DNA from: SPCO01 sp964427285
GTDB taxonomy: Bacteria > Chloroflexota > Limnocylindria > Limnocylindrales > CSP1-4
Length of the DNA stretch: 64,000 nt
Assembly: GCA_964427285.1 (NCBI GenBank)
Contig: CAYRTS010000008.1
Span: 8,545-72,544, forward strand
Reading direction: 5' to 3'
Shown here: piece by piece, positions 15,696 through 25,285 of the stretch
How the letters are laid out: every line of letters begins with the position of its first letter
How positions within the stretch are numbered: position 1 is the first letter of the stretch
Notes under the pieces: generated by a model
Database searches by the model: none
What the model was told of the DNA's origin: nothing
Seen by the model: the letters and a program-made list of their open reading frames with translations, nothing else
Made by a program: the position numbers and the translations under genes

Positions 15696-18071
15696 ATGGA
15701 CCAACGATCCGCCGTCCTGCTCGAATTCCCGGTCGTCCGCGCGAGGCTTGCAGCAGCCACCTCCTTCCCGCCCTCGCGAGCCCTGGCGGATGCGCTGGAA
15801 CCGTCCGCGGAACCCGTGATGGTGGCCCGCGGCCTCGACGAGACGGATCAGATGCGGGCACTCCTCGAGGAGCGACCCGGCGTCGGGATCGGTGGATCGC
15901 ATGACATGGGCCCGGCCATCGAACGGTCGATCCGTGGCGGCCGCCTCGAGCCGTCGCAGTTCCTCGAGATTGCGGACACGCTCGACGCCGCCGCCCGGCT
16001 GGCCACCGCGCTCGGGGACGAACGGCGGCCACTGCTGCGCGGGCTCGGCCAGGAGCTCCATCCGCTGCCAGCCCTGCGATCCACCCTGGCTCGCAGCTTC
16101 GATCCCGTGGGCGAGCTGCTCGACACTGCCTCGCCACGGCTCGGTGGCGTTCGCGCGGCCGTGCGCGTCGCGTTCGATCGGTTGCGGCGCCGACTGGATG
16201 CGCTGATCGGGGCGGAGCTCGGCGACGCGCTCCAGGAACCCATCGTCACGCTGCGCAATGGCCGCTACGTGGTGCCGGTCAAGGCCGAGGCGCGATCCCG
16301 CGTCAAGGGGATCGTCCATGACGCGTCGGGCAGCGGCCAGACCCTGTTCATCGAACCACTGGTGATCGTGGAACTGGGGAACGCCTGGCGGGAGGCCAAG
16401 GCTGCCGAGGCCGAGGAGGTCGCACGAATCCTCGACGAATTGTCGGCCTTCGTGGCGGCCAATGGGTCGGCCCTGCGCGAAACGCTGGATGCCCTGGCGC
16501 GCTTCGACTTCTGGGCGGCCAAGGCGGCGCTCGCGGGCGAGATGGGGGCGGTCCGCGCCGAGACCGTCGAGCGCTCCGAGGTCACGCTCTTGTCGGCCCG
16601 ACATCCCGGCCTGACCGGCCGCGTCATCCCGATCGACATCCGGCTGGGCGACGGCTATTCAGCGCTGGTCGTGACCGGACCAAATACCGGCGGCAAGACG
16701 GTCACGCTGCGCACGCTGGGCCTGCTCAGCCTGATGCACCAGGCCGGCCTGCACATCCCGGCCGCACCCGGCAGCCGCCTCCCGATCTGGCGCGACGTCT
16801 TCGCCGACATCGGTGACGAGCAGTCCATCGCGCAGTCGCTGTCCACCTTCTCCGGCCATCTGCGCTCCATCATCCGGATCGTGGGGTCGGCGGGCCCCCG
16901 AACGCTGGTCCTGCTGGACGAGCTCGGCGCGGGGACCGACCCAACCGAGGGGTCCGCCCTTGCCCAGGCGCTGCTCGATCGCTTCATCTCGGCCGGCGCC
17001 CTGGTGGCTGCGACGACCCACTACGCCGAGTTGAAGGCCTATGCCCACACGACCCCGGGCGTACAGAACGCCGCCGTCGAGTTCGATCTCGAATCGCTCT
17101 CGCCGACCTATCGCCTCACCATCGGGCTGCCCGGCGGCAGCCAGGCGTTCGCGATCGCCGAGCGCCTCGGCCTGGACAGTGCCATCGTGGCGGATGCCCG
17201 CTCGCGGCTGACCGAATCCCAGCGCTCGTTCGAGGCGACGCTCGCGTCGATTCGCACGGCCGAGTCGGCCACCGGCGATGCCCTGGACCGGGCACGGGTC
17301 GCCGAACTTCGGGCGGCCGACGCGTTGCAGGTGGCCGAGGACGAGCGCCGACGCGCCCGTCGTGAGCGGGACGACACAGTCCGCACGGCTCGCGCCGAGG
17401 CCGAACGGATGGTCGATGCGCTGCGGGCAGAGGTCAGCTCCACCAGGCAGGCCCTGGACCGCGAGACCCTCACCGCCGCGTCCATCGATGAAGCGGTCAG
17501 TCGGGTCGAGGCCGACCTGGAGCGCGTGCCGTCGGCCGAGCCCATCCACGAGCCCGAGGCCGAGCCGGCGGCCCCGATCATCTGGCAGCTGGGGGATCGC
17601 GCCCGGAGTCGTTCGGGTGGCTGGGAGGGTCGCATCGCGGCGCTGGAGCGCGGTGGCAAGCGGGCCACGCTCGAAGCGGGCGGCATGCGCGTAACGGTTG
17701 ACACCGAGGACCTCGTGCCCGCGATCGGGGGCGGCCCGGTCAGCCACGGTGCCGGAGCAGGATCCAGCGGCGACGGCGGCTCTGGCTTCGCATCGAGCAC
17801 GTCATCGCTCCAGTTCGAACGGGCACGCAGCGTCGCATCATCACTGGACCTGCGCGGCGCACGGGTGGACGAGGCGCTCGATGCCCTCGCGCGCTACCTC
17901 GACGACGCGAGCCTGGCGAGCCTGGCCAAGGTCATCATCATCCATGGCATGGGCACTGGTGCCCTGCGCGATGCGGTTCGGGCCGCAGCCGGCAGCCATC
18001 CGCTGGTGCGCTCGCTCCGGGCCGGGCAGCGTGGCGAAGGCGGCGACGGAGCCACGATCGTCGAGTTGTAG
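15696..18071 (+). CDS. mutS2: Endonuclease MutS2
   Basis: 791 aa. It has the MutS-like core and clamp, then an ATPase with Walker A VTGPNTGGKTVTL and Walker B VLLDELGAGTDPTEG. A coiled-coil region rich in Arg/Glu/Ala (about 515-610) follows, then a KOW-like segment and a C-terminal Smr nuclease domain with LDLRG and HGMGTGAL motifs. MutS2 lacks the mismatch-binding domain; in other bacteria it suppresses recombination or rescues collided ribosomes. The ATG at 15696 lies 8 nt after the mpg stop. The gene converges on the PBP gene with a 3-bp gap. Confidence 0.95.
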   Translation: MDQRSAVLLEFPVVRARLAAATSFPPSRALADALEPSAEPVMVARGLDETDQMRALLEERPGVGIGGSHDMGPAIERSIRGGRLEPSQFLEIADTLDAAARLATALGDERRPLLRGLGQELHPLPALRSTLARSFDPVGELLDTASPRLGGVRAAVRVAFDRLRRRLDALIGAELGDALQEPIVTLRNGRYVVPVKAEARSRVKGIVHDASGSGQTLFIEPLVIVELGNAWREAKAAEAEEVARILDELSAFVAANGSALRETLDALARFDFWAAKAALAGEMGAVRAETVERSEVTLLSARHPGLTGRVIPIDIRLGDGYSALVVTGPNTGGKTVTLRTLGLLSLMHQAGLHIPAAPGSRLPIWRDVFADIGDEQSIAQSLSTFSGHLRSIIRIVGSAGPRTLVLLDELGAGTDPTEGSALAQALLDRFISAGALVAATTHYAELKAYAHTTPGVQNAAVEFDLESLSPTYRLTIGLPGGSQAFAIAERLGLDSAIVADARSRLTESQRSFEATLASIRTAESATGDALDRARVAELRAADALQVAEDERRRARRERDDTVRTARAEAERMVDALRAEVSSTRQALDRETLTAASIDEAVSRVEADLERVPSAEPIHEPEAEPAAPIIWQLGDRARSRSGGWEGRIAALERGGKRATLEAGGMRVTVDTEDLVPAIGGGPVSHGAGAGSSGDGGSGFASSTSSLQFERARSVASSLDLRGARVDEALDALARYLDDASLASLAKVIIIHGMGTGALRDAVRAAAGSHPLVRSLRAGQRGEGGDGATIVEL

Positions 18072-18074
18072 TCG

Positions 18075-21000
18075 CTACGGGCAGCTGGCAATACTCGGGC
18101 GAGAGCGCAGGGTCAGATCGACGCTGCTTCCCTGGGAGATCGGGGTTCCCGCCGGGGGGACGGAGTCCGACACCACGAAATCGCCGCCCGGATCGTTGGG
18201 CTGGATCTCCCCGAGAGCGAGCCCGGCGCCGGTCAGGGCGTCGGCGGCTTCTTCCAGGGTCATGCACTGGAGGATGGGGACGAGGCCATCAAGTGGCGGC
18301 GGATCCACACCTGGATCCACGATCGGCGGGGGCGCGCAGGTCGGTCGCGGCGTCGGCGTTGCGAATGGGTCGGCCGGATCGGGCGACGCGAACGGATCGG
18401 GCGACGCGAACGGATCGGTCGGGCTCGGGGTCGGGGTCGCGAACGGATCGGCCGGATCCGGGGCAAACGGATCGCAGATGACCTCGACGACGGGGCACAG
18501 CTCAAGTGGCGGGAACGGTGCCCCCCAGGTCTTGCCATATGGGGCGAATGAGTTGTTGTAGAAGTACGAAGTTCGGGTCCTGTCCTGCCCGTCCTCGGCA
18601 TTTGGGTCGCCGACGAGGCGCACCGTGCCGGGCCCCTCGGCGGCGCGCGCCGACCATTCCACGTTTGCCAGTTGCCAGATCGGGAAATTGACATCGACCG
18701 CCGCGAGGTCGAAGAAGCCGGTCGTGATCATTGGCCCGGCGCAGCCGTCCTGCCAGAGGAGGCCGGATGCCTCGTCGATCCCGAGTGCGACCCGGCTCGT
18801 CTCCTCCTGGGTCGGCACCGTGCCGGGCAGGAAGATCTCCTTGATCGTGACTGTCGTGAAGGGTCCCGGCTTGAACCCGGTGAACGCGTCCACTTCGGCC
18901 GTTTCCAGGTTCTCCGGGGCCACAAAGTCGGCGATCGGAAGCCCCTGGCTGATCTCGGTCAGGATCGCCGACCAGAGCGGAGCGGAGGTGTCGAGCGACA
19001 GTTTGCCGTCGTTGGGCGTGTTGTCGCTGTTGCCCATCCAGACGCCCACCGCGAGCGCGGGCGCCGTGTCGTCCTCTGGAGGGGCCAGGTAGCCATAGGC
19101 CGCCACGTCACGGTTGTCGGAGGTCGTACCGGTCTTGTAGGCGGCGGGCCGGCGCGTGTCGCCCTCGAAGATCGCCCATTTGCCCCAATACGGATTGACC
19201 TTGCGGTCCGTGTTGCCGGCCAGGATGTCCGTCACGATGTAGGCGCTGCCGGCGTTGATCACGCGGGTGCCCTTCTCGACCAGGCCGCTCAGCGGCCAGA
19301 CGGTCCGGCCGTCGGCGTCCACAATCGACACGATCATCTTCTGCTGAGCCCGGACACCACCGTTGGCGAGCACCGAGTAGGCCCCGAGCAGCTCGATTGG
19401 GCGCAGCTCCAGGGTCCCGATGCCCATCGACGCGACCGGGAGGGCCGTCGCCGGATAGGTCAGTCCAAAGTCGAGGGTGCGCCCAAAGACGCGTTCCAGA
19501 CCCGTGATCATGGTGGCCTTGATGGCGGGAACGTTGAGCGAGAACTGGAGCGCGGAGCGGACACGGACCGGGCCACGCTCCAGCTTGTCAGCCTGGGTCG
19601 GCACCCATGGGTTGGCCTCGTTGCCAAAGTCCGTCGCCACGTCCATCAGCATCGTTGAGGCGGTGATCGCCCGATCATCGATCCCGATCGCGTAGTTGAT
19701 CGGCTTGATCGCGGATCCGGGTTGGCGCCAGCCGTCCGCGAGCACGTCGTATTGCGGCTGGAATGTCTTGGTGCCCCGCGAGGTGTAGCTGGCACTGCCG
19801 ACATAGGCGAGGATCTCACCCGTCCGGTAATCCTGGATCGCCGCCGCCGCGTTGTGGATGTCGTGGCCGCGCAGGCCCAGGATCCACTTGTGGGCCGCCT
19901 CAGGGATCTTGCGCGAGGTCAGGACCGCCACCGGGTCCTTGGCGTTGGTCGCGCGGGCCGCCGCGAAGACCCACTTCTCGGCGACCTGCTGCATCTCCCA
20001 GTCCAGGGTCGTGGTCACGCGGTAGCCGCCTGAATCCACCGCCTGGCAGTCTTCGGGGGTGTCCGGGCAGAGGATGCGCCCCAGCTCCTCACGGACCTGC
20101 CAGACCAGGTGCGGCGCCTTCCAGTTGACCGAGACCTTCTGGCGAAGCTCAACCGGGTCGTCCTTGGCCGCCTCGTACTCCGCGGCCGTATGCCCGTCAC
20201 CACTCAGCGGACTGCGTGTCTTCATCAGCTCGAGGACGAAATTGCGCCGCTGCACGATCTCGGTCTCGGGCGGGACGATGAGCGTGAACTTGGCGCATTC
20301 GACCTCGTCGGGCAGGTCCTCGAGGCAGATCGATTGCGCATTCCGGACCAGGTCAAAGCGGGTGGGGGACTGCGGGATCGCGGCGAGGATGGCCGCCTCC
20401 GCCAGGCTCAGTTCATCGAGGGTCTTGCCAAAGTAGCTCTTGGCCGCCGCCTTGATCCCATAACTTTGGTTGCCGTAGAAGTTCTGGTTGAGGTAGGCGG
20501 TGATGATCTGTTCCTTGCCGGCCTCGCCCGGGAAGGCTTCGGTGAGACGGATGGACTGGATGATCTCCCGAATCTTGCGATCGAACGTGGAGCCCGCAAA
20601 TGCCTCGGGCGGCAGGAGGCGCGAACGCACCAGTTGCTGGGTGATGGTTGACGCGCCACGCGGCCGGCCGGTAACCGTGTCGATCCCCGCAGAGACGATC
20701 GCAGACAGATCAAAGCCGGGGTTGGTCCAGAAGTCCTTGTCTTCGATCGCCGTCGTGGCGTCCAGGACCTCGGCCGGGATGTCTTCGAACACGATCAGCT
20801 CGCGCTTGAGTTCACCCAGCCGAGCAAGCTCGATCTTGCCGGTCCGGTCGTACAGGATCGTCTGCTGCTCGAACTCGATCCCCGCGAGCGCGGCAACGGG
20901 CTCCGGCAGACCCTGGGAGAAGTGGTTGTACCCGCCCACCAGGACCAGGAGTCCGATGAAACCGGCGAAAACCGAGCTGGCGATGAATGTGCCGGCAGCG

Positions 21001-21098
21001 GCACCGAGGACGGTGAGCGCGGTGGCCGCAGCGCGTCCGCCCGGTCGGCGAGCGATGGCTCGGCGCAGGCGCCGGCGCCGCGCGAGACTGGTCTGCAT
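18075..21098 (-). CDS. Class A penicillin-binding protein (PBP1A type) with C-terminal PASTA domain
   Basis: About 1007 aa. A basic cytoplasmic N-terminus (RRRRLRRAIARR) precedes one membrane segment. The glycosyltransferase GT51 domain has TAIEDKDFW and GASTITQQLVR. The transpeptidase domain has the SxxK motif GSAIKPINYAIG, the SxN motif FSLNVP and the KTG motif AYKTGTTSDNRD. A linker with repeated DPFA(S/T)PDP units (DNA 18340-18470) leads to a single PASTA domain. The enzyme polymerises and cross-links peptidoglycan, and PASTA domains bind muropeptides or beta-lactams. The start is uncertain: I favour ATG at 21098; GTG 21110 and TTG 21134 are alternatives. A TATGCT element at minus-strand 21109-21118 may be the -10 box. 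Confidence 0.93.
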   Translation of the reverse strand: MQTSLARRRRLRRAIARRPGGRAAATALTVLGAAAGTFIASSVFAGFIGLLVLVGGYNHFSQGLPEPVAALAGIEFEQQTILYDRTGKIELARLGELKRELIVFEDIPAEVLDATTAIEDKDFWTNPGFDLSAIVSAGIDTVTGRPRGASTITQQLVRSRLLPPEAFAGSTFDRKIREIIQSIRLTEAFPGEAGKEQIITAYLNQNFYGNQSYGIKAAAKSYFGKTLDELSLAEAAILAAIPQSPTRFDLVRNAQSICLEDLPDEVECAKFTLIVPPETEIVQRRNFVLELMKTRSPLSGDGHTAAEYEAAKDDPVELRQKVSVNWKAPHLVWQVREELGRILCPDTPEDCQAVDSGGYRVTTTLDWEMQQVAEKWVFAAARATNAKDPVAVLTSRKIPEAAHKWILGLRGHDIHNAAAAIQDYRTGEILAYVGSASYTSRGTKTFQPQYDVLADGWRQPGSAIKPINYAIGIDDRAITASTMLMDVATDFGNEANPWVPTQADKLERGPVRVRSALQFSLNVPAIKATMITGLERVFGRTLDFGLTYPATALPVASMGIGTLELRPIELLGAYSVLANGGVRAQQKMIVSIVDADGRTVWPLSGLVEKGTRVINAGSAYIVTDILAGNTDRKVNPYWGKWAIFEGDTRRPAAYKTGTTSDNRDVAAYGYLAPPEDDTAPALAVGVWMGNSDNTPNDGKLSLDTSAPLWSAILTEISQGLPIADFVAPENLETAEVDAFTGFKPGPFTTVTIKEIFLPGTVPTQEETSRVALGIDEASGLLWQDGCAGPMITTGFFDLAAVDVNFPIWQLANVEWSARAAEGPGTVRLVGDPNAEDGQDRTRTSYFYNNSFAPYGKTWGAPFPPLELCPVVEVICDPFAPDPADPFATPTPSPTDPFASPDPFASPDPADPFATPTPRPTCAPPPIVDPGVDPPPLDGLVPILQCMTLEEAADALTGAGLALGEIQPNDPGGDFVVSDSVPPAGTPISQGSSVDLTLRSRPSIASCP

Positions 21099-21181
21099 CT
21101 GTGCCCGCACGATAGCATAGGAGGCATGAACCAACGGTCGGGCGCCTCTCCGAGGGTCGTGACGTCTCAGCGGGTCTGCCT

Positions 21182-22540
21182 GTGACGAGTCGAACCGGCA
21201 CGGCCGCGATGGGGGACGAACCCGGGGGCACCGCCACGGAGTCAGGCGGCGGAGGGCCGGGCGGGTTGCTGGCCGAGCTGGAGTGGCGCGGCATCCTGCA
21301 CGCCACGACCCCGGGGCTCCCGGCTCGACTGGCCAGCGGGCGCCCGATCTCCGCGTATGTAGGGTTCGATCCGTCCGCGCCGTCGCTCCATATCGGCAGC
21401 CTCGTGCCGATCTTCGGGCTCCTCCGATTGCAGCGCCACGGCGGCCGACCCGTCGCGCTGGTCGGCGGCGGTACCGGGATGATCGGCGACCCGTCCGGGC
21501 GGTCCTCGGAACGGAACCTCCTGGATCGCGACACGCTGGAGGCCAACGTCCTCGCGCTGCGGGCGCAACTGGAACGCTTCCTGGATTTCACCCCGGGAGC
21601 CGGCGGGGCGGTCCTGGTCAACAACCTGGACTGGCTTGGCGAGCTGGGCCTGATCGACTTCCTGCGTGACACCGGCAAGCACTTCACGATCCCGTACATG
21701 CTGGCCAAGGATTCCGTGCAGACGCGCCTGGATCGCGGCCTGTCGTTCACCGAGTTCAGCTACATGCTCCTGCAGGCCTATGACTTTGCCCACCTGCACC
21801 GAACGATGGGCGTCGAGTTGCAGATGGGCGGCGCGGACCAGTGGGGCAACATCACGGCCGGGCTGGAGCTCATCCGGCGCGTCGGCGGTGGGGGGGATGA
21901 GGCCGCCGCCGACGCCGAAGGTGCGCACGGTCTGGCCTACAAGCTCCTGCTCACGCCGTCCGGGACCAAGTTCGGCAAGAGCGAGGCCGGGGAGTCCGTC
22001 TGGCTCGATCCCGCCCGGACGACACCCTTTGCCTTCTACCAATACTGGCTGAACGCCGACGACCGCGATGTCGGAACCTACCTGCGCTGGTTCACCGAGT
22101 TCAAGCCCGAACAGATCGAGGCACTCGAGGCGGAGGCGGCCCGGGCGCCCGAAGGACGACCCGCGCAACGAGCGCTGGCCCGCGATATCACCACCCGGAC
22201 CCACGGCGAGGCCGCGGCGGCGCAGGCCGTCACCGATTCCGCAGCCAGGTTCTCCTCGGAGGCCATCGCCGACCCCGCGGCCCTGCGGGCCCTGTTTGAG
22301 GGTGGCGGCGGGTTCACGTTTTCGTCCGCGCTGCTCGCCGGCGGAACGGCGGTCCTCCTGGCCGAGGCGGGCCTCTTCCCGTCACGCGGCGAGGCACGCC
22401 GAATGGTGGCCGGCGGCGGTGTGACCATCAACGGCATGCGTGTCACGGACGCATCGTTCGTTCCTGACCTGATCGCCGGGGAGTGGCTTGACGTCCGCAT
22501 CGGCAAGCGCCGCCGCGAGATCGGGCGGCTTCTGGCCTGA
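21182..22540 (+). CDS. tyrS: Tyrosyl-tRNA synthetase
   Basis: 452 aa, class I synthetase for tRNA-Tyr. YVGFDPSAPSLHIGSLVP contains the HIGH motif (HIGS), and GTKFGKSEAG is the KMSKS loop (KFGKS, as in bacterial TyrRS of this subtype). The VELQMGGADQWGN tyrosine/tRNA site is present. A C-terminal S4-like RNA-binding domain spans about 380-445 (FPSRGEARRMVAGGGVTING). The N-terminus carries a Gly-rich extension of about 30 residues before the domain. The start is GTG. The gene converges on hisIE with a 12-bp gap. Confidence 0.96.
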   Translation: MTSRTGTAAMGDEPGGTATESGGGGPGGLLAELEWRGILHATTPGLPARLASGRPISAYVGFDPSAPSLHIGSLVPIFGLLRLQRHGGRPVALVGGGTGMIGDPSGRSSERNLLDRDTLEANVLALRAQLERFLDFTPGAGGAVLVNNLDWLGELGLIDFLRDTGKHFTIPYMLAKDSVQTRLDRGLSFTEFSYMLLQAYDFAHLHRTMGVELQMGGADQWGNITAGLELIRRVGGGGDEAAADAEGAHGLAYKLLLTPSGTKFGKSEAGESVWLDPARTTPFAFYQYWLNADDRDVGTYLRWFTEFKPEQIEALEAEAARAPEGRPAQRALARDITTRTHGEAAAAQAVTDSAARFSSEAIADPAALRALFEGGGGFTFSSALLAGGTAVLLAEAGLFPSRGEARRMVAGGGVTINGMRVTDASFVPDLIAGEWLDVRIGKRRREIGRLLA

Positions 22541-22552
22541 CCGGCCGCCGCC

Positions 22553-23218
22553 TCAGGCGTGGTGGCGGGCGCGCAAGGCCTCGATGGCCTCGGAGGGCGG
22601 CAGGCCGCGCTCGGCGAGGAGCAACAGGGTGTGGAACAGCAGGTCGGCAGCCTCACCAGCCATGGCGCCCCGGGTAGGCTCCCGATCTGTCCCGATCGCT
22701 TCGGCCGCGGCGTCGTCCTTGGCGGCCAGGAGCAGCTCGGTCGCCTCTTCGGTGACCTTGCGGGCTACGGCATCCACGCCGCCGGCAAGCAGCTTGGCGG
22801 TATAGGAACCCTCCGGACGCGAGGCAACCCGCGAGGCGATCGTGGCCCACAGCGTCTCCAGCCAGGCGAACCCCTGCGTCGATCGTAGGCCCGGCGCGCC
22901 ATCGGGATCGAAGCAGCTCCGTGTCTCGCGGTGACAGGTCGGTCCGACGGGTTCGACCGTCAGCAGGAGCGCATCCCCGTCGCAGTCGGTCGCCAGATCC
23001 ACCAGGCGGAGCGTGTTCCCGCTCGTTTCGCCCTTGCGCCACAGCCGATTGCGCGACCGCGAGTGAAAGTGGACGTCATTGGTCGCCAGCGTTGCCGCCA
23101 TGGCTTCCGCGTCCATCCAGGCGACCATCAGGACCCGGCCGTCGGTCGCGTCCTGGACAACGGCGGGCACCAGCCCATCGGCGCCGAAACGGACATCGGG
23201 TGTGGCGAGCCCGGTCAT
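22553..23218 (-). CDS. hisIE: Bifunctional phosphoribosyl-AMP cyclohydrolase / phosphoribosyl-ATP pyrophosphatase
   Basis: 221 aa; catalyses steps 2 and 3 of histidine synthesis. The N-terminal HisI part (1-115) has VLMVAWMDAEA, the HFHSRSRNRLWRKGETSGN block and the metal site TDCDGDALL with CHRETRSCF. The C-terminal HisE part (about 122-221) has the KVTEEATELLLAA acidic helix and GEAADLLFHTLLLL. It is the last gene of the leftward his operon. Its ATG overlaps the hisF stop as ATGA. No gene follows before the convergent tyrS. Confidence 0.95.
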   Translation of the reverse strand: MTGLATPDVRFGADGLVPAVVQDATDGRVLMVAWMDAEAMAATLATNDVHFHSRSRNRLWRKGETSGNTLRLVDLATDCDGDALLLTVEPVGPTCHRETRSCFDPDGAPGLRSTQGFAWLETLWATIASRVASRPEGSYTAKLLAGGVDAVARKVTEEATELLLAAKDDAAAEAIGTDREPTRGAMAGEAADLLFHTLLLLAERGLPPSEAIEALRARHHA

Positions 23219-23991
23219 GCGACGGCCTGCGGGACCAGGCGAACCGGCAGCCCGGCAGCCGCCATGGCGGCCTTGACCTCGCCGATGGCGTAAATCCGGC
23301 GATGGAAGATGGAGGCCGCGAGGACCGCATCCGCCCCGCCATCACGAACCGCCGCCACGAAATCATCCGGACCGGCGGCGCCCCCGGACGCGATCACCGG
23401 GACCACGACCTGCGAACTGATCGCGCGCAGGAGCGCGGTGTCGAACCCTGAACCGGTTCCGTCCCGGTCGATCGAGGTGACCAGCAACTCGCCCGCCCCG
23501 AGCGTCACCGCGCGTCCCGCCCAAGCCACGGCGTCGAGCCCGGTCGCCCGCCGACCGCCCTCGACCAGGACCTCCCAGGTGCCGGGGGCCGTCTGCCGCG
23601 CGTCGATCGCGACCACCACCGCCTGGCGACCAAAGCGCTCCGCGCAGGCGCTGATCAGCGAAGGCTCGGCGACGGCGGCGGTATTGAGCGAGACCTTGTC
23701 GGCCCCGGCCCGCAGCACGGCGCGCATCTCGTCGACCGTCCGGACACCGCCGCCGACCGTGAGCGGGATGAATGCCCGCCGAGCCGTGCGTTCCACGATG
23801 TCCAGGAGCGTGCCCCGCCGCTCGGGTGCCGCGGTGATGTCGAGGAACACGATCTCATCGGCGCCCTCGCGCGCGTAGCGTTCGGCCAGTTCCGGTGGGT
23901 CACCCGCATCGACGAGGTCCACGAACCGGGTCCCCTTGACAACCCGGCCGTCCGCCACGTCGAGGCATGGGATCACCCGCCGGCGAAGCAT
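23215..23991 (-). CDS. hisF: Imidazole glycerol phosphate synthase, cyclase subunit HisF
   Basis: 258 aa, (beta/alpha)8 barrel that uses ammonia from HisH to form imidazole glycerol phosphate and AICAR. It starts LRRRVIPCLDVADGRVVKG with the catalytic Asp of the CLDV motif. It also has FVDLVDAGDP, LTVGGGVRT, VSLNTAAV, the second catalytic Asp in LVTSIDRDGTG, and PVIASGGAAG near the phosphate site. Its ATG overlaps the hisH stop by 1 bp (TGATG). Confidence 0.97.
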   Translation of the reverse strand: MLRRRVIPCLDVADGRVVKGTRFVDLVDAGDPPELAERYAREGADEIVFLDITAAPERRGTLLDIVERTARRAFIPLTVGGGVRTVDEMRAVLRAGADKVSLNTAAVAEPSLISACAERFGRQAVVVAIDARQTAPGTWEVLVEGGRRATGLDAVAWAGRAVTLGAGELLVTSIDRDGTGSGFDTALLRAISSQVVVPVIASGGAAGPDDFVAAVRDGGADAVLAASIFHRRIYAIGEVKAAMAAAGLPVRLVPQAVA

Positions 23992-24662
23992 CAGGCGACC
24001 CGCACGAGATCGACGAAATTGGCCAGCAGCCGGAGACCGTCCGGCCCGCTTCGCTCGGGATGGAACTGGACGCCGACCAGGGCTCCGCGGGCGGCTGCCG
24101 AAACAAATGGGCGTCCATGGGTCGTGCGCGCGAGGACCAGTGGCTCGTTGCCGTTGGGCGCCTCGTCGCTGTCGTCTGGCGGCGCTCCCACATACGAGTG
24201 CACGAAGTAGAAGTCGGCGCCGTCCTCAATCCCGTCGAAGATCGCGTGCGGTCGGGTGCGCTCGACCTGGTTCCAGCCGATGTGCGGAAGCGTTGGTGCG
24301 TCGACCAGCCGGACGCTCCGTCCGGGCAGTGTCCCAAGCGTCGTCGCGCCGTCCTCGTCACTGCCTTCAAAGAGGAGCTGGAGACCCAGGCAGATGCCCA
24401 GCAATGGCCGATCCGCGGCGATCCACGCGCTGAGCGGGGCCGTCAGCCCCTGGCCCTCGAGCCGGGTCATCGCCGGCCCGGCCGCGCCAACACCGGGGAC
24501 CACCACGGCGTCGGCACCCGCGAGGTCCACCGCCGTCTCCACGATCCGGACCTCGGCGCCCACGGTCGTCAGCGCCTGATGGATGCTCACGAGATTGCCT
24601 GCCCCGTAGTCAATCACCGCCACGAGAGGCCGCGCCGCCCGTCCGCCCGCCCGCAGGCTCAC
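23991..24662 (-). CDS. hisH: Imidazole glycerol phosphate synthase, glutaminase subunit HisH
   Basis: 223 aa, class I glutamine amidotransferase. The nucleophile Cys is in LLGICLGLQLLFEGS, and the catalytic His-Glu pair is in VGVQFHPERSG near the C-terminus. It also has VIDYGAGNLVSI and VVPGVGAAGPAM at the N-terminus. It feeds ammonia to HisF. The GTG start overlaps the hisB stop as GTGA. About 15 residues (LRAGGRAARP) precede the conserved domain, a little longer than usual. Confidence 0.96.
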   Translation of the reverse strand: MSLRAGGRAARPLVAVIDYGAGNLVSIHQALTTVGAEVRIVETAVDLAGADAVVVPGVGAAGPAMTRLEGQGLTAPLSAWIAADRPLLGICLGLQLLFEGSDEDGATTLGTLPGRSVRLVDAPTLPHIGWNQVERTRPHAIFDGIEDGADFYFVHSYVGAPPDDSDEAPNGNEPLVLARTTHGRPFVSAAARGALVGVQFHPERSGPDGLRLLANFVDLVRVA

Positions 24663-25285
24663 CCGAGTGCGCCCTTGGTCGAGGCGACGCCCGTCCGCCG
24701 GGGGTCGAGCTCGCAGGCGACCCGCAGCGCGCGTCCCAGCGCCTTGAACGCCGCCTCCGCGAGATGGTGATCGTTGCGCCCCGAGCCGGTGACATGCAGC
24801 GTCGCACCGGCGGTCCGGGCGAACGCCTCAAGCGCGTGTTCGACGAGCTGGAGCGGCAGGCCGCCAACCTGTTCGCCACGGAACGGCAGATCGATCACGG
24901 CATAGGGCCGCCCGCCGATGTCAAGCGCAACGCTGGCGAGGGACTCGTCCATGGGGACGGCGCTCTGGCCAAACCGGGCGATCCCGGCCCGGTCCCCGAG
25001 GGCTTCGGCAAACGCTGCCCCAAGCACCAGCGCCGAGTCCTCCACGGTGTGGTGTTCGTCGATCTGCAGGTCGCCGTCGGCGCTGATCGCGAGGTCGAAC
25101 AGGCCGTGGTGAGCCATCGAGCCCAGCAGGTGATCGTAGAACCCGACTCCGGTGTCGATCGAGGTCGAGCCGCTGCCATCGATCCCGAGCGTGACCGTGA
25201 TCGAGGTCTCACGGGTGGACCGGGCGATCGTGACTCGGCGGCCGTCCCGCGGCCCGATCGTCAACTCACCAAGCGGCGTCGTCAT
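24659..25285 (-). CDS. hisB: Imidazoleglycerol-phosphate dehydratase
   Basis: 208 aa, the monofunctional dehydratase without a histidinol-phosphatase domain. The metal-binding His/Glu motifs are visible: GVGFYDHLLGSMAHHG, the DEHHTVEDSAL block (H-H-x-x-E-D), VALDIGGRPY, LVEHALEAFA and GRNDHHLAEAAFKALG. I start it at ATG 25285, which overlaps the hisC stop as ATGA. A longer frame reaching 25519 only reads the hisC region in another frame. The phosphatase step therefore needs a separate HisN/HisK enzyme, which is not recognisable in this window. Confidence 0.96.
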   Translation of the reverse strand: MTTPLGELTIGPRDGRRVTIARSTRETSITVTLGIDGSGSTSIDTGVGFYDHLLGSMAHHGLFDLAISADGDLQIDEHHTVEDSALVLGAAFAEALGDRAGIARFGQSAVPMDESLASVALDIGGRPYAVIDLPFRGEQVGGLPLQLVEHALEAFARTAGATLHVTGSGRNDHHLAEAAFKALGRALRVACELDPRRTGVASTKGALG